From positions 1 to 47,792 of the forward strand of contig CALQSQ010000037.1 of NCBI GenBank assembly GCA_943333275.1: a DNA stretch of 47,792 nt, given 5' to 3'. Shown here one piece after another: positions 36,901 to 44,057 of this stretch. A program made the position numbers and the translations under genes. The notes beneath the pieces were generated by a model. It searched no databases, was not told where the DNA came from, and was given only the letters and a program-made list of their open reading frames with translations. Positions within the stretch are counted from its first letter, which is position 1. Each line of letters starts with the position of its first letter. This stretch comes from Akkermansia muciniphila. GTDB taxonomy: Bacteria > Verrucomicrobiota > Verrucomicrobiia > Verrucomicrobiales > V1-33.

Positions 36901-38043
36901 CTCCGCCTTGCAGAGGTGCTCGGTCGCCCAGGCCCGGGCGCCCTGGGAGAGTCGCGCCAGCAGCAGTGGGTCCTCCTGGAGGGACCTCGTATAGCGGGCG
37001 AAATCCTCCGGACCGTCACAGAGGAAGCCCCCGATCTCATGCGGGACCAGGTGCTCCAGATGGTGGCCGCCACCACGCGGGACCAGCGGCACCACCCCGC
37101 TGAGCATCGCCTCCACCACGGCGCGGCCCCAGCTTTCCTTGAATCGCGGGCTCAGGTCATAGACCAGAATGTCCAGGGAATCGAGGAAGGCGGGCACGGG
37201 CTCGCCCGCCGTCGGCACCAGATCCCAGCGCTCATCATAGAAATGCTCCGGCCAGCGCGCGGCCAGTTGATCGCTCCATCCCAGAACCCGGTAGCGCACC
37301 GGATCCCGCAGCCCCAGCCGCTCGTAACTCAGCGGGAAATCATCCGGGAACTTGTCGGGATCAGGACGGGAAATGCGGCCGATGGTGAACGGCTCGCCGG
37401 GCGATTTGGCACCGCGCACCCGGAAGGGGAACTGCGACGGGTCGATGTAGTTGCCGGACATCACCCACTCAAGGCTCCTCCCGCCCGGCCCGGTCAGCGT
37501 GCCATGCCCCGCATCCTCATCGATGACCGATGCCCCAGCCACGGCGGGCCGACGGTCCGCTCCACTCAGTGCCCACGCATAGCCCGGCTCCAGCATGCGA
37601 CGTTGCGCGGGGGAAACGTAGAGCACCCGGTGGATGAGTCCGAACCTCACGGCCTCCAACTCACCATAGAAATGCCACATCATTTCACTGCTCCAGATCA
37701 CCCTCAGGCCCCGCCGCAGGCAGGCCCCCAGCATGCCATTCTTGAAAAAGAGTCCGTTGCACAGGGAAATGGCCCAGCCCTCACACTGCTCCGGCAGATC
37801 CTCCGGCAGCGCCGTCTTCACCCCCAGCCCGGCCAGGAAATCCAGCCACAGCGGGTCCGCGTAATACCCCGCATCGTTCGGGATCACCGTGATGTCGTAT
37901 TCGCCCGCCAGCAGCCGCAGCGTATGCACGAACTTCGTGTCCGATCCCCCCACGTGGGCCGGCCAGTTGAACCAGTAAATGCTCCTTCTCTCCCTCACCA
38001 TCCCTCCGTTCTAAGCGCAAACCACGCCTCTCTGCAATCATAA
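33946..38043 (+). CDS. Hanks-type Ser/Thr protein kinase with zinc ribbon and repeat tail; frame lacks a proper stop
   Basis: The GTG at 33946 overlaps the peptidase stop. Residues 7-27 form a zinc ribbon (C7, C10, C24, C27). The kinase domain (about 45-310) has the glycine loop ISRGGMGVVY, K73 (ALKM), HRDIKPAN (D167), DFG (185-187) and GTPCYLPPE. A membrane helix (about 332-353) is followed by about 600 residues of helical, TPR-like repeats. From about residue 972 (36861) the frame runs for 394 more codons antisense to the glycosyltransferase. That section has His/Pro/Arg-rich, non-coding-like composition, so the functional protein most likely ends near 36.8 kb and has lost its stop or shifted frame. 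PknB-like enzymes phosphorylate envelope and regulatory proteins. Confidence 0.8.
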   Translation: MTALAKCSVCDQPLTQVGGGEGVCLPCLRAGGPQNAEHGSIPGHDLLDEISRGGMGVVYRALQHQPRRIVALKMLLPGYSDTKGLQERFRVEAAAMAQMNHPGILPLYQFGDVDGLPYFTMKLAAGGSLAQRMKTGQKITARQAAAWVASLAATLHYAHQHGILHRDIKPANILFDESGTPCLADFGLAKLAGDESGLTRSTHVMGTPCYLPPEVAMNGSKASTTASDVYSLGAVFYELLAGRPPFVVEGMAALIRKIADEMPESPSTFASSIPKDLEIICLTCLAKQPARRFGSAGELAADLNSWLEGRPILARRFNNFERLISWARRKPALASLSAMLVVSILGGGVVLWWKNGQLQQALVEAQQNRTVAEQRSEFLLGNFADTLEDLGRVDLLDLAWENLDATQRGNAVWSNTPASRQLLVRWSHALLLQGRSQEAEAKARQAVSLLLGLNAPAEVLLARKARIALVEALADGGRYEQAMAEIEALRTLVPADYPGGLDRASAETDLMEAEMVFRQEKLPERMQQAQEKAKSALNSARRWSVREPQSPEATFLTVRCLRAQGRALYYARDPASALSLFIEARDVAGALSARSQPSADWREAWADLIGWVGTAQSRLGQDKDEASESALVAELNATSDLLQGNPRNVRLRLRLADCHAALDGFYKDRKRLEEARPHSRERVKLMSGLFQDAPHWREVRISLLDANLSEAGVLLKESDETAAGARIAEALTVAASVLATRPRDIRDQKGWREATLRAAELWQGAGHPDQAMRLLEDAVAVCSTRAAEKAGEAPWWQWSHAFFLRRQAEAHRKEGQMEAMLEKTREALHLRVELLTARWELDEISNEVPSTYLKIGQVLTEEGRIAEALASAREALKCWTDHGQETTPLHDWLSTFHITATAACEGRTESAEDGKSFAREVIGAMEACVEGKILVDAEKQHWEKLRELAGNPPSLPKASMLREDGGRGQPAHSIRKNLPPDREVILRLAEVLGRPGPGALGESRQQQWVLLEGPRIAGEILRTVTEEAPDLMRDQVLQMVAATTRDQRHHPAEHRLHHGAAPAFLESRAQVIDQNVQGIEEGGHGLARRRHQIPALIIEMLRPARGQLIAPSQNPVAHRIPQPQPLVTQREIIRELVGIRTGNAADGERLAGRFGTAHPEGELRRVDVVAGHHPLKAPPARPGQRAMPRILIDDRCPSHGGPTVRSTQCPRIARLQHATLRGGNVEHPVDESEPHGLQLTIEMPHHFTAPDHPQAPPQAGPQHAILEKESVAQGNGPALTLLRQILRQRRLHPQPGQEIQPQRVRVIPRIVRDHRDVVFARQQPQRMHELRVRSPHVGRPVEPVNAPSLPHHPSVLSANHASLQS
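36862..38001 (-). CDS. glycosyltransferase, GT-B (GT4-like)
   Basis: 379 residues. The N-terminal Rossmann-like part has WFNWPAHVGGSDTKFVHTLRLLAGEYDITVIPND. The C-terminal part has DILVYDLSPRFKESWGRAVVEAMLSGVVPLVP, where E-SWGRAVV-E is the EX7E signature of retaining GT4 enzymes. Its codon pattern and protein composition are those of a real gene, unlike the opposite frame. It is probably cytoplasmic and transfers a sugar from a nucleotide donor in envelope or exopolysaccharide synthesis; donor and acceptor are unknown. It starts with ATG 38001 preceded by GGAGGG, one of few purine-rich leaders here. It overlaps the extended kinase frame completely, in antisense. Confidence 0.9.
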   Translation of the reverse strand: MVRERRSIYWFNWPAHVGGSDTKFVHTLRLLAGEYDITVIPNDAGYYADPLWLDFLAGLGVKTALPEDLPEQCEGWAISLCNGLFFKNGMLGACLRRGLRVIWSSEMMWHFYGELEAVRFGLIHRVLYVSPAQRRMLEPGYAWALSGADRRPAVAGASVIDEDAGHGTLTGPGGRSLEWVMSGNYIDPSQFPFRVRGAKSPGEPFTIGRISRPDPDKFPDDFPLSYERLGLRDPVRYRVLGWSDQLAARWPEHFYDERWDLVPTAGEPVPAFLDSLDILVYDLSPRFKESWGRAVVEAMLSGVVPLVPRGGGHHLEHLVPHEIGGFLCDGPEDFARYTRSLQEDPLLLARLSQGARAWATEHLCKAEDHLAVWRQVFAD

Positions 38044-38063
38044 CCTAACCCGACACCACCACT

Positions 38064-38816
38064 ATGACTCGCGAATTCTACTCCATCATGGGCGCCCTCC
38101 ACACGCTCCTCTTCTACCTCCACAAGCGCACCAACACCGCGCTGCCGCCCAGCCTCAACTTCTACAAAGACCTCTTCCAGGTCAGAAACATGGAATCCGA
38201 GCCAGCCGCCCTCCGCGTCCCCTACAACAACGTCAAGAACCTCTTCCTCGCCCTCATGGACCAGTCCCTCGAACTCTCCACCGCCGTCGGCGACCTCCGC
38301 ATGGCCTATGTGGACTTCGAAGACCAGTTGTCCCAGTCCCTGGATATTTCCAAACGCGAACTCGCCGCCGGTGCCGCAGGCATCCCCCTCGGCCGCATCG
38401 GCACCGCCGGATGGCTCGACATCGCCTGGGCCAAAGCCAATCCCCCCAGCGGAAACTTCACCGCCGCCGAACTGCTCGCCTTCCTCCAAAAGGTCACCCG
38501 CTTTGGAGGCAAGGGCGCGGACTACGACCAGAAACTCCAGGAGACCGCCCAGCGCGCCGACAAACTCCGCCAGACCCTCCGCACCCAGGCCACCAACCTC
38601 GCCCAATGCCTCGCCCCCCTTCTCCCCACCGTCTGCCACCTCGACCCCGGCCTCCACGGCATCCTCACCGACCTGATGAACGAAATCAACCAGGCTATCC
38701 AGCACGAAGACGGCAGCGGCGACACCACCGGCACCTGGCCCAGTTCCTACTTTTCCAGTAGCAGCAGCGGCGGCTACTACGCGCCCCCCTCCTCCTCCTC
38801 CGGCTACCGCCCCTGA
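38064..38816 (+). CDS. helical protein with Ser/Gly/Tyr-rich tail, unknown function
   Basis: 250 residues. The first part has amphipathic helices (ALHTLLFYLHKRTN, NVKNLFLALMDQSLELSTAVGDLRMAYVDFEDQL). A middle region carries a coiled-coil-like stretch (DYDQKLQETAQRADKLRQTLRTQATNLAQCL). The tail is low complexity (SSYFSSSSSGGYYAPPSSSSGYRP), like flexible or phase-separating linkers. Codon third positions are strongly C. It is divergent from the glycosyltransferase with a 62-nt shared gap, and followed after 220 nt by lctP. No signal peptide or lipobox was seen and no family was recognised. The opposite strand is also open, but its Gly/Val/Glu-rich composition looks like a shadow of this gene. 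Confidence 0.6.
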   Translation: MTREFYSIMGALHTLLFYLHKRTNTALPPSLNFYKDLFQVRNMESEPAALRVPYNNVKNLFLALMDQSLELSTAVGDLRMAYVDFEDQLSQSLDISKRELAAGAAGIPLGRIGTAGWLDIAWAKANPPSGNFTAAELLAFLQKVTRFGGKGADYDQKLQETAQRADKLRQTLRTQATNLAQCLAPLLPTVCHLDPGLHGILTDLMNEINQAIQHEDGSGDTTGTWPSSYFSSSSSGGYYAPPSSSSGYRP

Positions 38817-39036
38817 GTCCAAGCGTCCACGGGGAAATCTGCCCGGCCTCCCCGGGGCCGCGTCACGACCCCGGCAACCTCGCGCCGTGCCCCCCCCCGG
38901 ATAGGGGCGACACATCTATCGAGAGGTCCAGCCCCTTTCCCACCAACTCTTGTCCCGCACCGTTGGTGTTCAAGGAAGACCGCAGCCCGCCAGAGTATTC
39001 CTTGCATTGGGACGGGGGCTTCCGCTATGCAGGGGG

Positions 39037-40677
39037 ATGATTCTCTGGCTGCAAAATTACGATCCTCTGGGTAACATGGTGCTTTCGACGCTGATGGCGG
39101 CGTTGTCGGTGGTGGTGTTGTTGGGGTTGATTGCGTTTGGGCGGATGCCGATCCACCGGGCGGCGCTGCTGGGGTTGCTGGCGGCGTTGGGGACGGCGAT
39201 CTTCGCCTACGGGATGCCGACGGATGCAGCGCTGGCGGCGGCGGCGTATGGGGCGGCGATGGGGTTGTTTCCCATCGGGTGGATCATTTTAAATTTACTG
39301 TTCCTGTATGAGATCACGCTGCGGCGGGGGTTGTTCGATGACTTGCGGAGGAGCCTGGCGCGGCTGGCGCCGGATCCTCGGGTGCAGGTGATTCTGATTG
39401 CGTTCTCGTTCGGGGCGTTCTTTGAGGGGGCGGCGGGGTTCGGGACGCCGGTGGCGGTGACGAGTGCGATCCTGGTGCAGTTGGGATTCCGCCCGCTGGT
39501 GGCGTGCGGGGTGAGCCTGATCGCGAATACGGCGCCGGTGGCGTTCGGCGCGCTGGGGACGCCGATCACGACGCTGGCTCAGATCACGGGGCTGGATGTG
39601 ATGTTGCTGTCGAAGATGGTGGGGCGGCAGTTGCCTTTCTTTTCGCTGATCGTGCCGTGCTGGTGTGTGATGGCGTTTGCAGGGGTGCGGGGTCTGCGGG
39701 GGGTGTGGCCGGTGGCGGTGGTGGCGGGGCTGACGTTCGGGCTGGTGCAGTTTGTGGTGTCCAATTTCCACGGGCCGGAGCTGGTGGATATACTGGCATC
39801 GCTGGCGAGTGCGGGGGCGGTGCTGGTGTTCCTGAAGTTCTGGCAGCCGAGCGATGGCTGGACTTCGCCGGAGATCGCGCCTGCGGTGCCGGAGGAGAGG
39901 CTGAGTCCGCAGCGCACGCGGCGGGCGTGGATGCCGTGGCTGGTGCTGTGTGTGGTGGTGTTCGTGTGGGGATTGCCTTTTTGGAAGGCGAAGCTGGATG
40001 GGGTGGGGGTGCCGAAATGGCCGGTGGCGCATCTGCATGACATCGTGGTGAGGGCGGCGCCGGTGGGCCTGCCGGGGGAGAAGGCGCTGGAGGCGATTTA
40101 CAAATGGCCGGGGCTGTCCTTCACGGGCACGGGCATCCTGGTGGCGGCGTTGATCGTGGGGATGCTGCTGCGGTTTTCGTTTCGTGAACTGGCCTCGGCG
40201 TGGTGGACGAGTCTGGTGCGGGCACGGTGGTCGCTGCTGACGATTTGCGGGATGCTGGCGCTGGGGAGTGTGACGAAATACTGCGGTGCGGATGCGACGA
40301 TGGGGCTGGCGCTGGCGCAGACGGGGGCGTTTTATCCTTTCTTCGGCACGCTGCTGGGCTGGCTGGGGGTGGCGTTGACGGGCTCAGATACGGCGTCGAA
40401 TGTGTTGTTCGGGGGCTTGCAGAAGATCACGAGCCAGCAGTTGGGGATCGATCCCGTGCTGATGTGTGCGGCGAACAGCTCGGGCGGGGTGATGGGGAAG
40501 ATGATCGATGCGCAGAGCATCGTGGTGGCGAGCACGGCGACGCAGGCGGCGGGACTGGAGGGGAAGATTCTGCGCTATGTTTTCTTCCACAGCCTCGCAC
40601 TGGCGGCACTGGTGGGGGTGCTGGTTTCCTTGCAGGCCAAGGTGGCGTTTTTCATGCAGATGGTGCCGCGGCACTGA
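39037..40677 (+). CDS. lctP: L-lactate permease (LctP/GlcA family)
   Basis: 546 residues, about 12-14 membrane helices, the size of the LctP family. Conserved stretches include FGAFFEGAAGFGTPVAVTSAILVQLGF, NTAPVAFGALGTPITTLAQITG and TGSDTASNVLFGGLQ...ANSSGGVMGKMIDAQSIVVAST, near-diagnostic for lactate/glycolate:H+ symporters. It resides in the cytoplasmic membrane. No lactate dehydrogenase or lldR-like regulator is next to it. Codons are strongly G-ending, opposite to the C-ending gene before it. The stop overlaps ybeY by 26 nt tail to tail. An ATG upstream at 38950 adds a non-hydrophobic leader and is not favoured; the ATG at 39037 directly follows AGGGGG. Confidence 0.95.
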   Translation: MILWLQNYDPLGNMVLSTLMAALSVVVLLGLIAFGRMPIHRAALLGLLAALGTAIFAYGMPTDAALAAAAYGAAMGLFPIGWIILNLLFLYEITLRRGLFDDLRRSLARLAPDPRVQVILIAFSFGAFFEGAAGFGTPVAVTSAILVQLGFRPLVACGVSLIANTAPVAFGALGTPITTLAQITGLDVMLLSKMVGRQLPFFSLIVPCWCVMAFAGVRGLRGVWPVAVVAGLTFGLVQFVVSNFHGPELVDILASLASAGAVLVFLKFWQPSDGWTSPEIAPAVPEERLSPQRTRRAWMPWLVLCVVVFVWGLPFWKAKLDGVGVPKWPVAHLHDIVVRAAPVGLPGEKALEAIYKWPGLSFTGTGILVAALIVGMLLRFSFRELASAWWTSLVRARWSLLTICGMLALGSVTKYCGADATMGLALAQTGAFYPFFGTLLGWLGVALTGSDTASNVLFGGLQKITSQQLGIDPVLMCAANSSGGVMGKMIDAQSIVVASTATQAAGLEGKILRYVFFHSLALAALVGVLVSLQAKVAFFMQMVPRH

Positions 40678-41125
40678 AGAAGTCCGGCAGGATTCGGTCG
40701 AGAATGCTTTCCTGCAGGGCCTTCATGGTAGCGGCTCCGGCGGCGGTATGATCCTCGTGCCCGTGGAGGTGGAGCAGACCATGGATGGCGTAGAGGAGGA
40801 GTTCCCGCTCGAAGGGCTGGCCATGCGTCTGGGCCTGACGCGAGGCGGTGTCCGCGCTGATGAGGACTTCGCCGTGGTGGAAGGTGATGACGTCGGTGGG
40901 CGCGGGATCGTTGAGGAATTCGCCATGCACGCGGCTGATGGTGGGATCGTCCACGATGGTGAATTCCAGCGTGCCGCCTGCCAGCAGGGAGGAGGGTTCC
41001 GGGCCGGGGTGGGGAAGGACGAGGGGCAGGGCCTGTTCCGTGCGGCGTTGCAGGGCGAGGAGATCGAAGAGGGAATTTCCCTGATGATCGTAAACCTCCA
41101 CCAACCATTGGGGCGTAGCGTCCAT
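40652..41125 (-). CDS. ybeY: endoribonuclease YbeY
   Basis: 157 residues, usual length. YbeY is a zinc-dependent single-strand endoribonuclease in 16S rRNA 3' maturation and ribosome quality control. The zinc motif reads AIHGLLHLHGHEDH: H115, H119, H126, the spacing with one extra residue found in many PVC bacteria. The upstream conserved LNDPAPTDVITF is the family's R/N-x-x-x-TDVLSF region. The start ATG at 41125 is 4 nt after the PgpH-like gene's stop, and this HD phosphohydrolase-ybeY pair is widely conserved. Overlaps lctP by 26 nt tail to tail. Confidence 0.94.
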   Translation of the reverse strand: MDATPQWLVEVYDHQGNSLFDLLALQRRTEQALPLVLPHPGPEPSSLLAGGTLEFTIVDDPTISRVHGEFLNDPAPTDVITFHHGEVLISADTASRQAQTHGQPFERELLLYAIHGLLHLHGHEDHTAAGAATMKALQESILDRILPDFFSAAAPSA

Positions 41126-41129
41126 GACC

Positions 41130-42863
41130 TCAGATCGGTGAGCGCACTCCGAAGCGCGCAGTTTCCGGGCTCTCCATGAGGCTGGCCGCGATGGGGACGG
41201 TGGGGGCCTTGGCTGGGGCGGGGACTTCGGGCACGGGAGTGGGGGAGGTGGGATCGCCTTTGATGACGGTGGCTTCGACCTTTTCACGACCACCGCGCTC
41301 CTTGGCCTTTTCCTCAGGGTAGGGGATGCGGCGATGGAGCATGGTGCGGAGGCGGTTTTGGAAACTTTCCTTCACGAGGTCGAGTTCCCGCAGGGTGAGA
41401 TTGCATTCATCCAGCTGGCCGTCGCGCACGCGGGCGGCGACGACTTCATCGACCATCTGCTCGATTTTCTGCGGGCTGGGCTTTTGCAGGACCCGGGAGG
41501 CGCTTTCGATGGCGTCGGCGAGGCTGATGATGGCTGATTCACGGGTCTGTGGACGAGGGCCGGGATAGCGGAATTTATTTTCTGACACCTCCGGGATGTC
41601 GGTTTGCTTTGCGAGTCCGGCGGCGACTTGCTTTTTCACCTCCTCCATGTGGTCGATGGCGCGGCGGTAGAAGAACCAGACGAGCGAGTTGCCGTGGTGC
41701 TGCTGGATGACCTGGATGATCTCGCGGTTGAGCTTGTGTTTGAGGGCGAGGTCCACGCCGTCCTTGACGTGGGAAATGATGATCAGCGCGCTCATGGAGG
41801 GCGAAAGGTCATCGTGCGGATTGTCCTCGCCATGGATGTTCTCGATGCAGTATTCGGGGCGTTCGAGTTTGCCGATGTCATGGAAATAGGAACAGACCCG
41901 GCACATGGTGGGATCCGCGCCAATGGCTTCCGCAGCGCTTTCCGCCAGACTGGCCACCATCAGGCTGTGATGGTAGGTCCCCGGGGCCTCAAGCGTCATG
42001 CGGCGCAGGAGAGGGTGATTTAAGTCGGAAAGTTCGATCCAGGAAATGGTCGTCGTGATCTTGAATATGGCCTCCAGCACCGGAATCATGCCATTGACGA
42101 TCGTTACGGTCAGGATGCCGCCCAGCAGGACCGAGCCCATCTGGATTCCCAGACTCTGCCAGCCCCGGCCATGCCAGAGTTCGAGCGGGCTGGTCATCTG
42201 TCGCAGCAGGAAGGCCATGACCAGACCAGCCACTCCCACCCAGAGGCCGGATCGCAGCAACTGGCTGCGCTTGCGTAAATTTCGCGTCGTGATGATGCCT
42301 ACAAATCCGATCACCATGCTGAAACACAGAAAGGCAAAACTGTGCTCCTGATCCACCAGCATCGCCCCCCACAGGCTTGCATAGAAGCAGGCCCAAAATC
42401 CCAGGGGCATGCCGAGCAACAGCGAGAGCGTGATGGGGGCGAGGGCGCACGGGGCATACAGCAGCGTGGCCGACGGGGGCTGGCCATTGAGACGGAGGAC
42501 AAAATCCGCCAGTTGCAGCAGGCACAATTGCACAAACACCACCATGTAAACGAGCAGCACGTGACTGTTGCGTCTCCAAGTCAAAGGATGCGCGATCGCC
42601 AGATGCACGGTGGAAGCCACCAGCAGCAGCAGCATGAGGGAGGTGCCCATGCCCTGCTCCTGCAATTGCTGGAATCCGGACCGCGGGGGGAGGTAACGCA
42701 CCAGCATCCCCAATCCAGCCAGGAAAAGACACAGAAAGAAGAAGCGCACAAACGGGCTGGAGCGCATGGTCTCCATCCATTCACTCTGGGTTTGTTCCCG
42801 GCGTTTCTTCCCGCACGAGAGGCCTTTGCGTTGTAGTTGTTGGCGTTTGAGGTAGTCCCACAT
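41130..42863 (-). CDS. PgpH/YqfF-like 7TM HD-domain phosphohydrolase, short form
   Basis: 577 residues. An N-terminal helix (FVRFFFLCLFLAGLGMLV) and about six further membrane helices precede a cytoplasmic HD domain. HD motifs are TYHHS (H), SYFHDIGKLERPEYC (HD), IIISHVKDGVDLA (H) and SLADAIESASR (D). Homologues such as Listeria PgpH hydrolyse cyclic di-AMP. The large extracytoplasmic 7TMR-HDED sensor domain between the first helix and the 7TM block (about 250-300 residues in PgpH) is missing, leaving only about 20 residues (RYLPPRSGFQQLQEQG). A Pro/Ala-rich tail follows the HD domain. The start ATG 42863 (MWDYLKRQQ) is chosen; in-frame starts exist at 42893 and 42935. Confidence 0.9.
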   Translation of the reverse strand: MWDYLKRQQLQRKGLSCGKKRREQTQSEWMETMRSSPFVRFFFLCLFLAGLGMLVRYLPPRSGFQQLQEQGMGTSLMLLLLVASTVHLAIAHPLTWRRNSHVLLVYMVVFVQLCLLQLADFVLRLNGQPPSATLLYAPCALAPITLSLLLGMPLGFWACFYASLWGAMLVDQEHSFAFLCFSMVIGFVGIITTRNLRKRSQLLRSGLWVGVAGLVMAFLLRQMTSPLELWHGRGWQSLGIQMGSVLLGGILTVTIVNGMIPVLEAIFKITTTISWIELSDLNHPLLRRMTLEAPGTYHHSLMVASLAESAAEAIGADPTMCRVCSYFHDIGKLERPEYCIENIHGEDNPHDDLSPSMSALIIISHVKDGVDLALKHKLNREIIQVIQQHHGNSLVWFFYRRAIDHMEEVKKQVAAGLAKQTDIPEVSENKFRYPGPRPQTRESAIISLADAIESASRVLQKPSPQKIEQMVDEVVAARVRDGQLDECNLTLRELDLVKESFQNRLRTMLHRRIPYPEEKAKERGGREKVEATVIKGDPTSPTPVPEVPAPAKAPTVPIAASLMESPETARFGVRSPI

Positions 42864-43083
42864 GGGTGGTTGGGTGCCGACGGGTCGTGGCATCGGGCAC
42901 CCGGGTTGCAGACTTTGCAGCTGCAGCGTCGCCAATTCTAATCATTTCCCGCCAAAGATGCAATGGCGATAATTTCGGGAGGGCACCCACCTTTTTTGGC
43001 CCGGAATAGATGCCCGTCACTGATAGGCGAAGGGCTGCGGGGGATATTAACCCGGTATCCACGAACAGCGTCCCGCCTCATGG

Positions 43084-43443
43084 CTACGGAGATCGCCGTG
43101 CTTTTGGGACAACCTCGATTCCGTCCTGACTCATTCCAATTACCGTCAGAATGGTCCCGGATTCCTCGTTCGCCTCAAGGGATGAAATTGCGAACCGACT
43201 TACTGTGATGCCAGTGAACTCACATTCTTCGGAGACAATTATTTCTGAGCCGACGGAGAGGAGTCCATTGGCGGCGGCAATCCTCAGAGATTCTGTCCAC
43301 CGAACATATTGGGAGCCACGGCGTTTTGTCCTGATGAAACGAATGATTCGCCTGGAAACGCTGACCCCAAGGAATATGACGTTGAATGCTTCGAGGAACA
43401 AAAATCCCAGAATGACTAAAGCGATGATTGCGGCGGGATTCAT
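43084..43443 (-). CDS. small single-helix membrane protein (119 aa), unknown
   Basis: An N-terminal hydrophobic helix (AAIIALVILGFLFLEAFNVIFLGVSV) is followed by a basic stretch (SRRIIRFIRTKRRGSQYVRW) and a beta-rich C-terminal domain (GTILTVIGMSQDGIEVVPKA). The positive-inside rule would place the C-terminal domain in the cytoplasm. It is third in a minus-strand run of three membrane proteins (44699-43084), 75 nt after the four-helix protein. The GC content is lower than in neighbours. No family recognised. Confidence 0.6.
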   Translation of the reverse strand: MNPAAIIALVILGFLFLEAFNVIFLGVSVSRRIIRFIRTKRRGSQYVRWTESLRIAAANGLLSVGSEIIVSEECEFTGITVSRFAISSLEANEESGTILTVIGMSQDGIEVVPKARRSP

Positions 43444-43518
43444 TTCACTTAGGAAAATTCAGTGTCTTTGCGCCATAACTCATTCCAATATCACTTCCGT
43501 GTTTTTTGATCAAGGCAA

Positions 43519-44010
43519 TCATCTCTCCCCCGCTTCAATCAACCTGAGCTGGGTCAAACAATACAGCAAGGGCACGGCCCCAAAGATGCCGAAGGAACAA
43601 TCGATGAGCCGCCAGTAGAAGGGGATGCCGCGGAGGTGGCCGCAGATGAGGGCGAGGGGGATGACCATGAGGCAGGCGAAGAGGCCGGCGTAGAGGTTGG
43701 CACGGCTGGTGCGTGGGTTGATGAGCGGTGCGATGAAAAAGGCGGCGATCATGAGATGGCCGAAGGCCAGCCAATCCGTGCCGTAGGCGATCCAGGGATA
43801 GTCGGCGTAGGTGCGTTCCAAGCCGCAGCGCACGGTGACAATCCAAAACGTCAGCCCTTCATATCCCTGAGGTGAGGCGGCGTGCTCTGCTCCGAGGAGC
43901 CGCGCGAGTAATTTCAACTCCAGCAACAACGGAAAGGCGGTCACTCCGCTGATAATGAGCCCGCTGATGAAACAGATCAGGGAGGCGCGGTAGCGGGCGA
44001 GAGGGGACAT
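43519..44010 (-). CDS. four-helix membrane protein (163 aa), unknown
   Basis: Four hydrophobic segments are visible: ASLICFISGLIISGVTAFPLLL, WLAFGHLMIAAFFIAPLI, LYAGLFACLMVIPLALICGHL and LIDCSFGIFGAVPLLYCLTQL. Loops contain GLERTYADYPWIAYGTDW. The layout resembles small bacterial integral membrane proteins with no assigned activity. It sits 47 nt after the 44.7-kb gene and 75 nt before the next, all on the minus strand, so they may be one transcript. Confidence 0.72.
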   Translation of the reverse strand: MSPLARYRASLICFISGLIISGVTAFPLLLELKLLARLLGAEHAASPQGYEGLTFWIVTVRCGLERTYADYPWIAYGTDWLAFGHLMIAAFFIAPLINPRTSRANLYAGLFACLMVIPLALICGHLRGIPFYWRLIDCSFGIFGAVPLLYCLTQLRLIEAGER

Positions 44011-44057
44011 TCGGGATCCGGAAATAGGGTTTCGCAGGAGGCCGCCGCTCGCTGGGG

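Noticed and set aside
37995..38915. 306-codon minus-strand Gly/Val/Glu-rich frame
   Set aside because: It mirrors the 38064 gene, has no motif, and the plus-strand frame has better helical and coiled-coil features; still, neither has known homologues I recognise.
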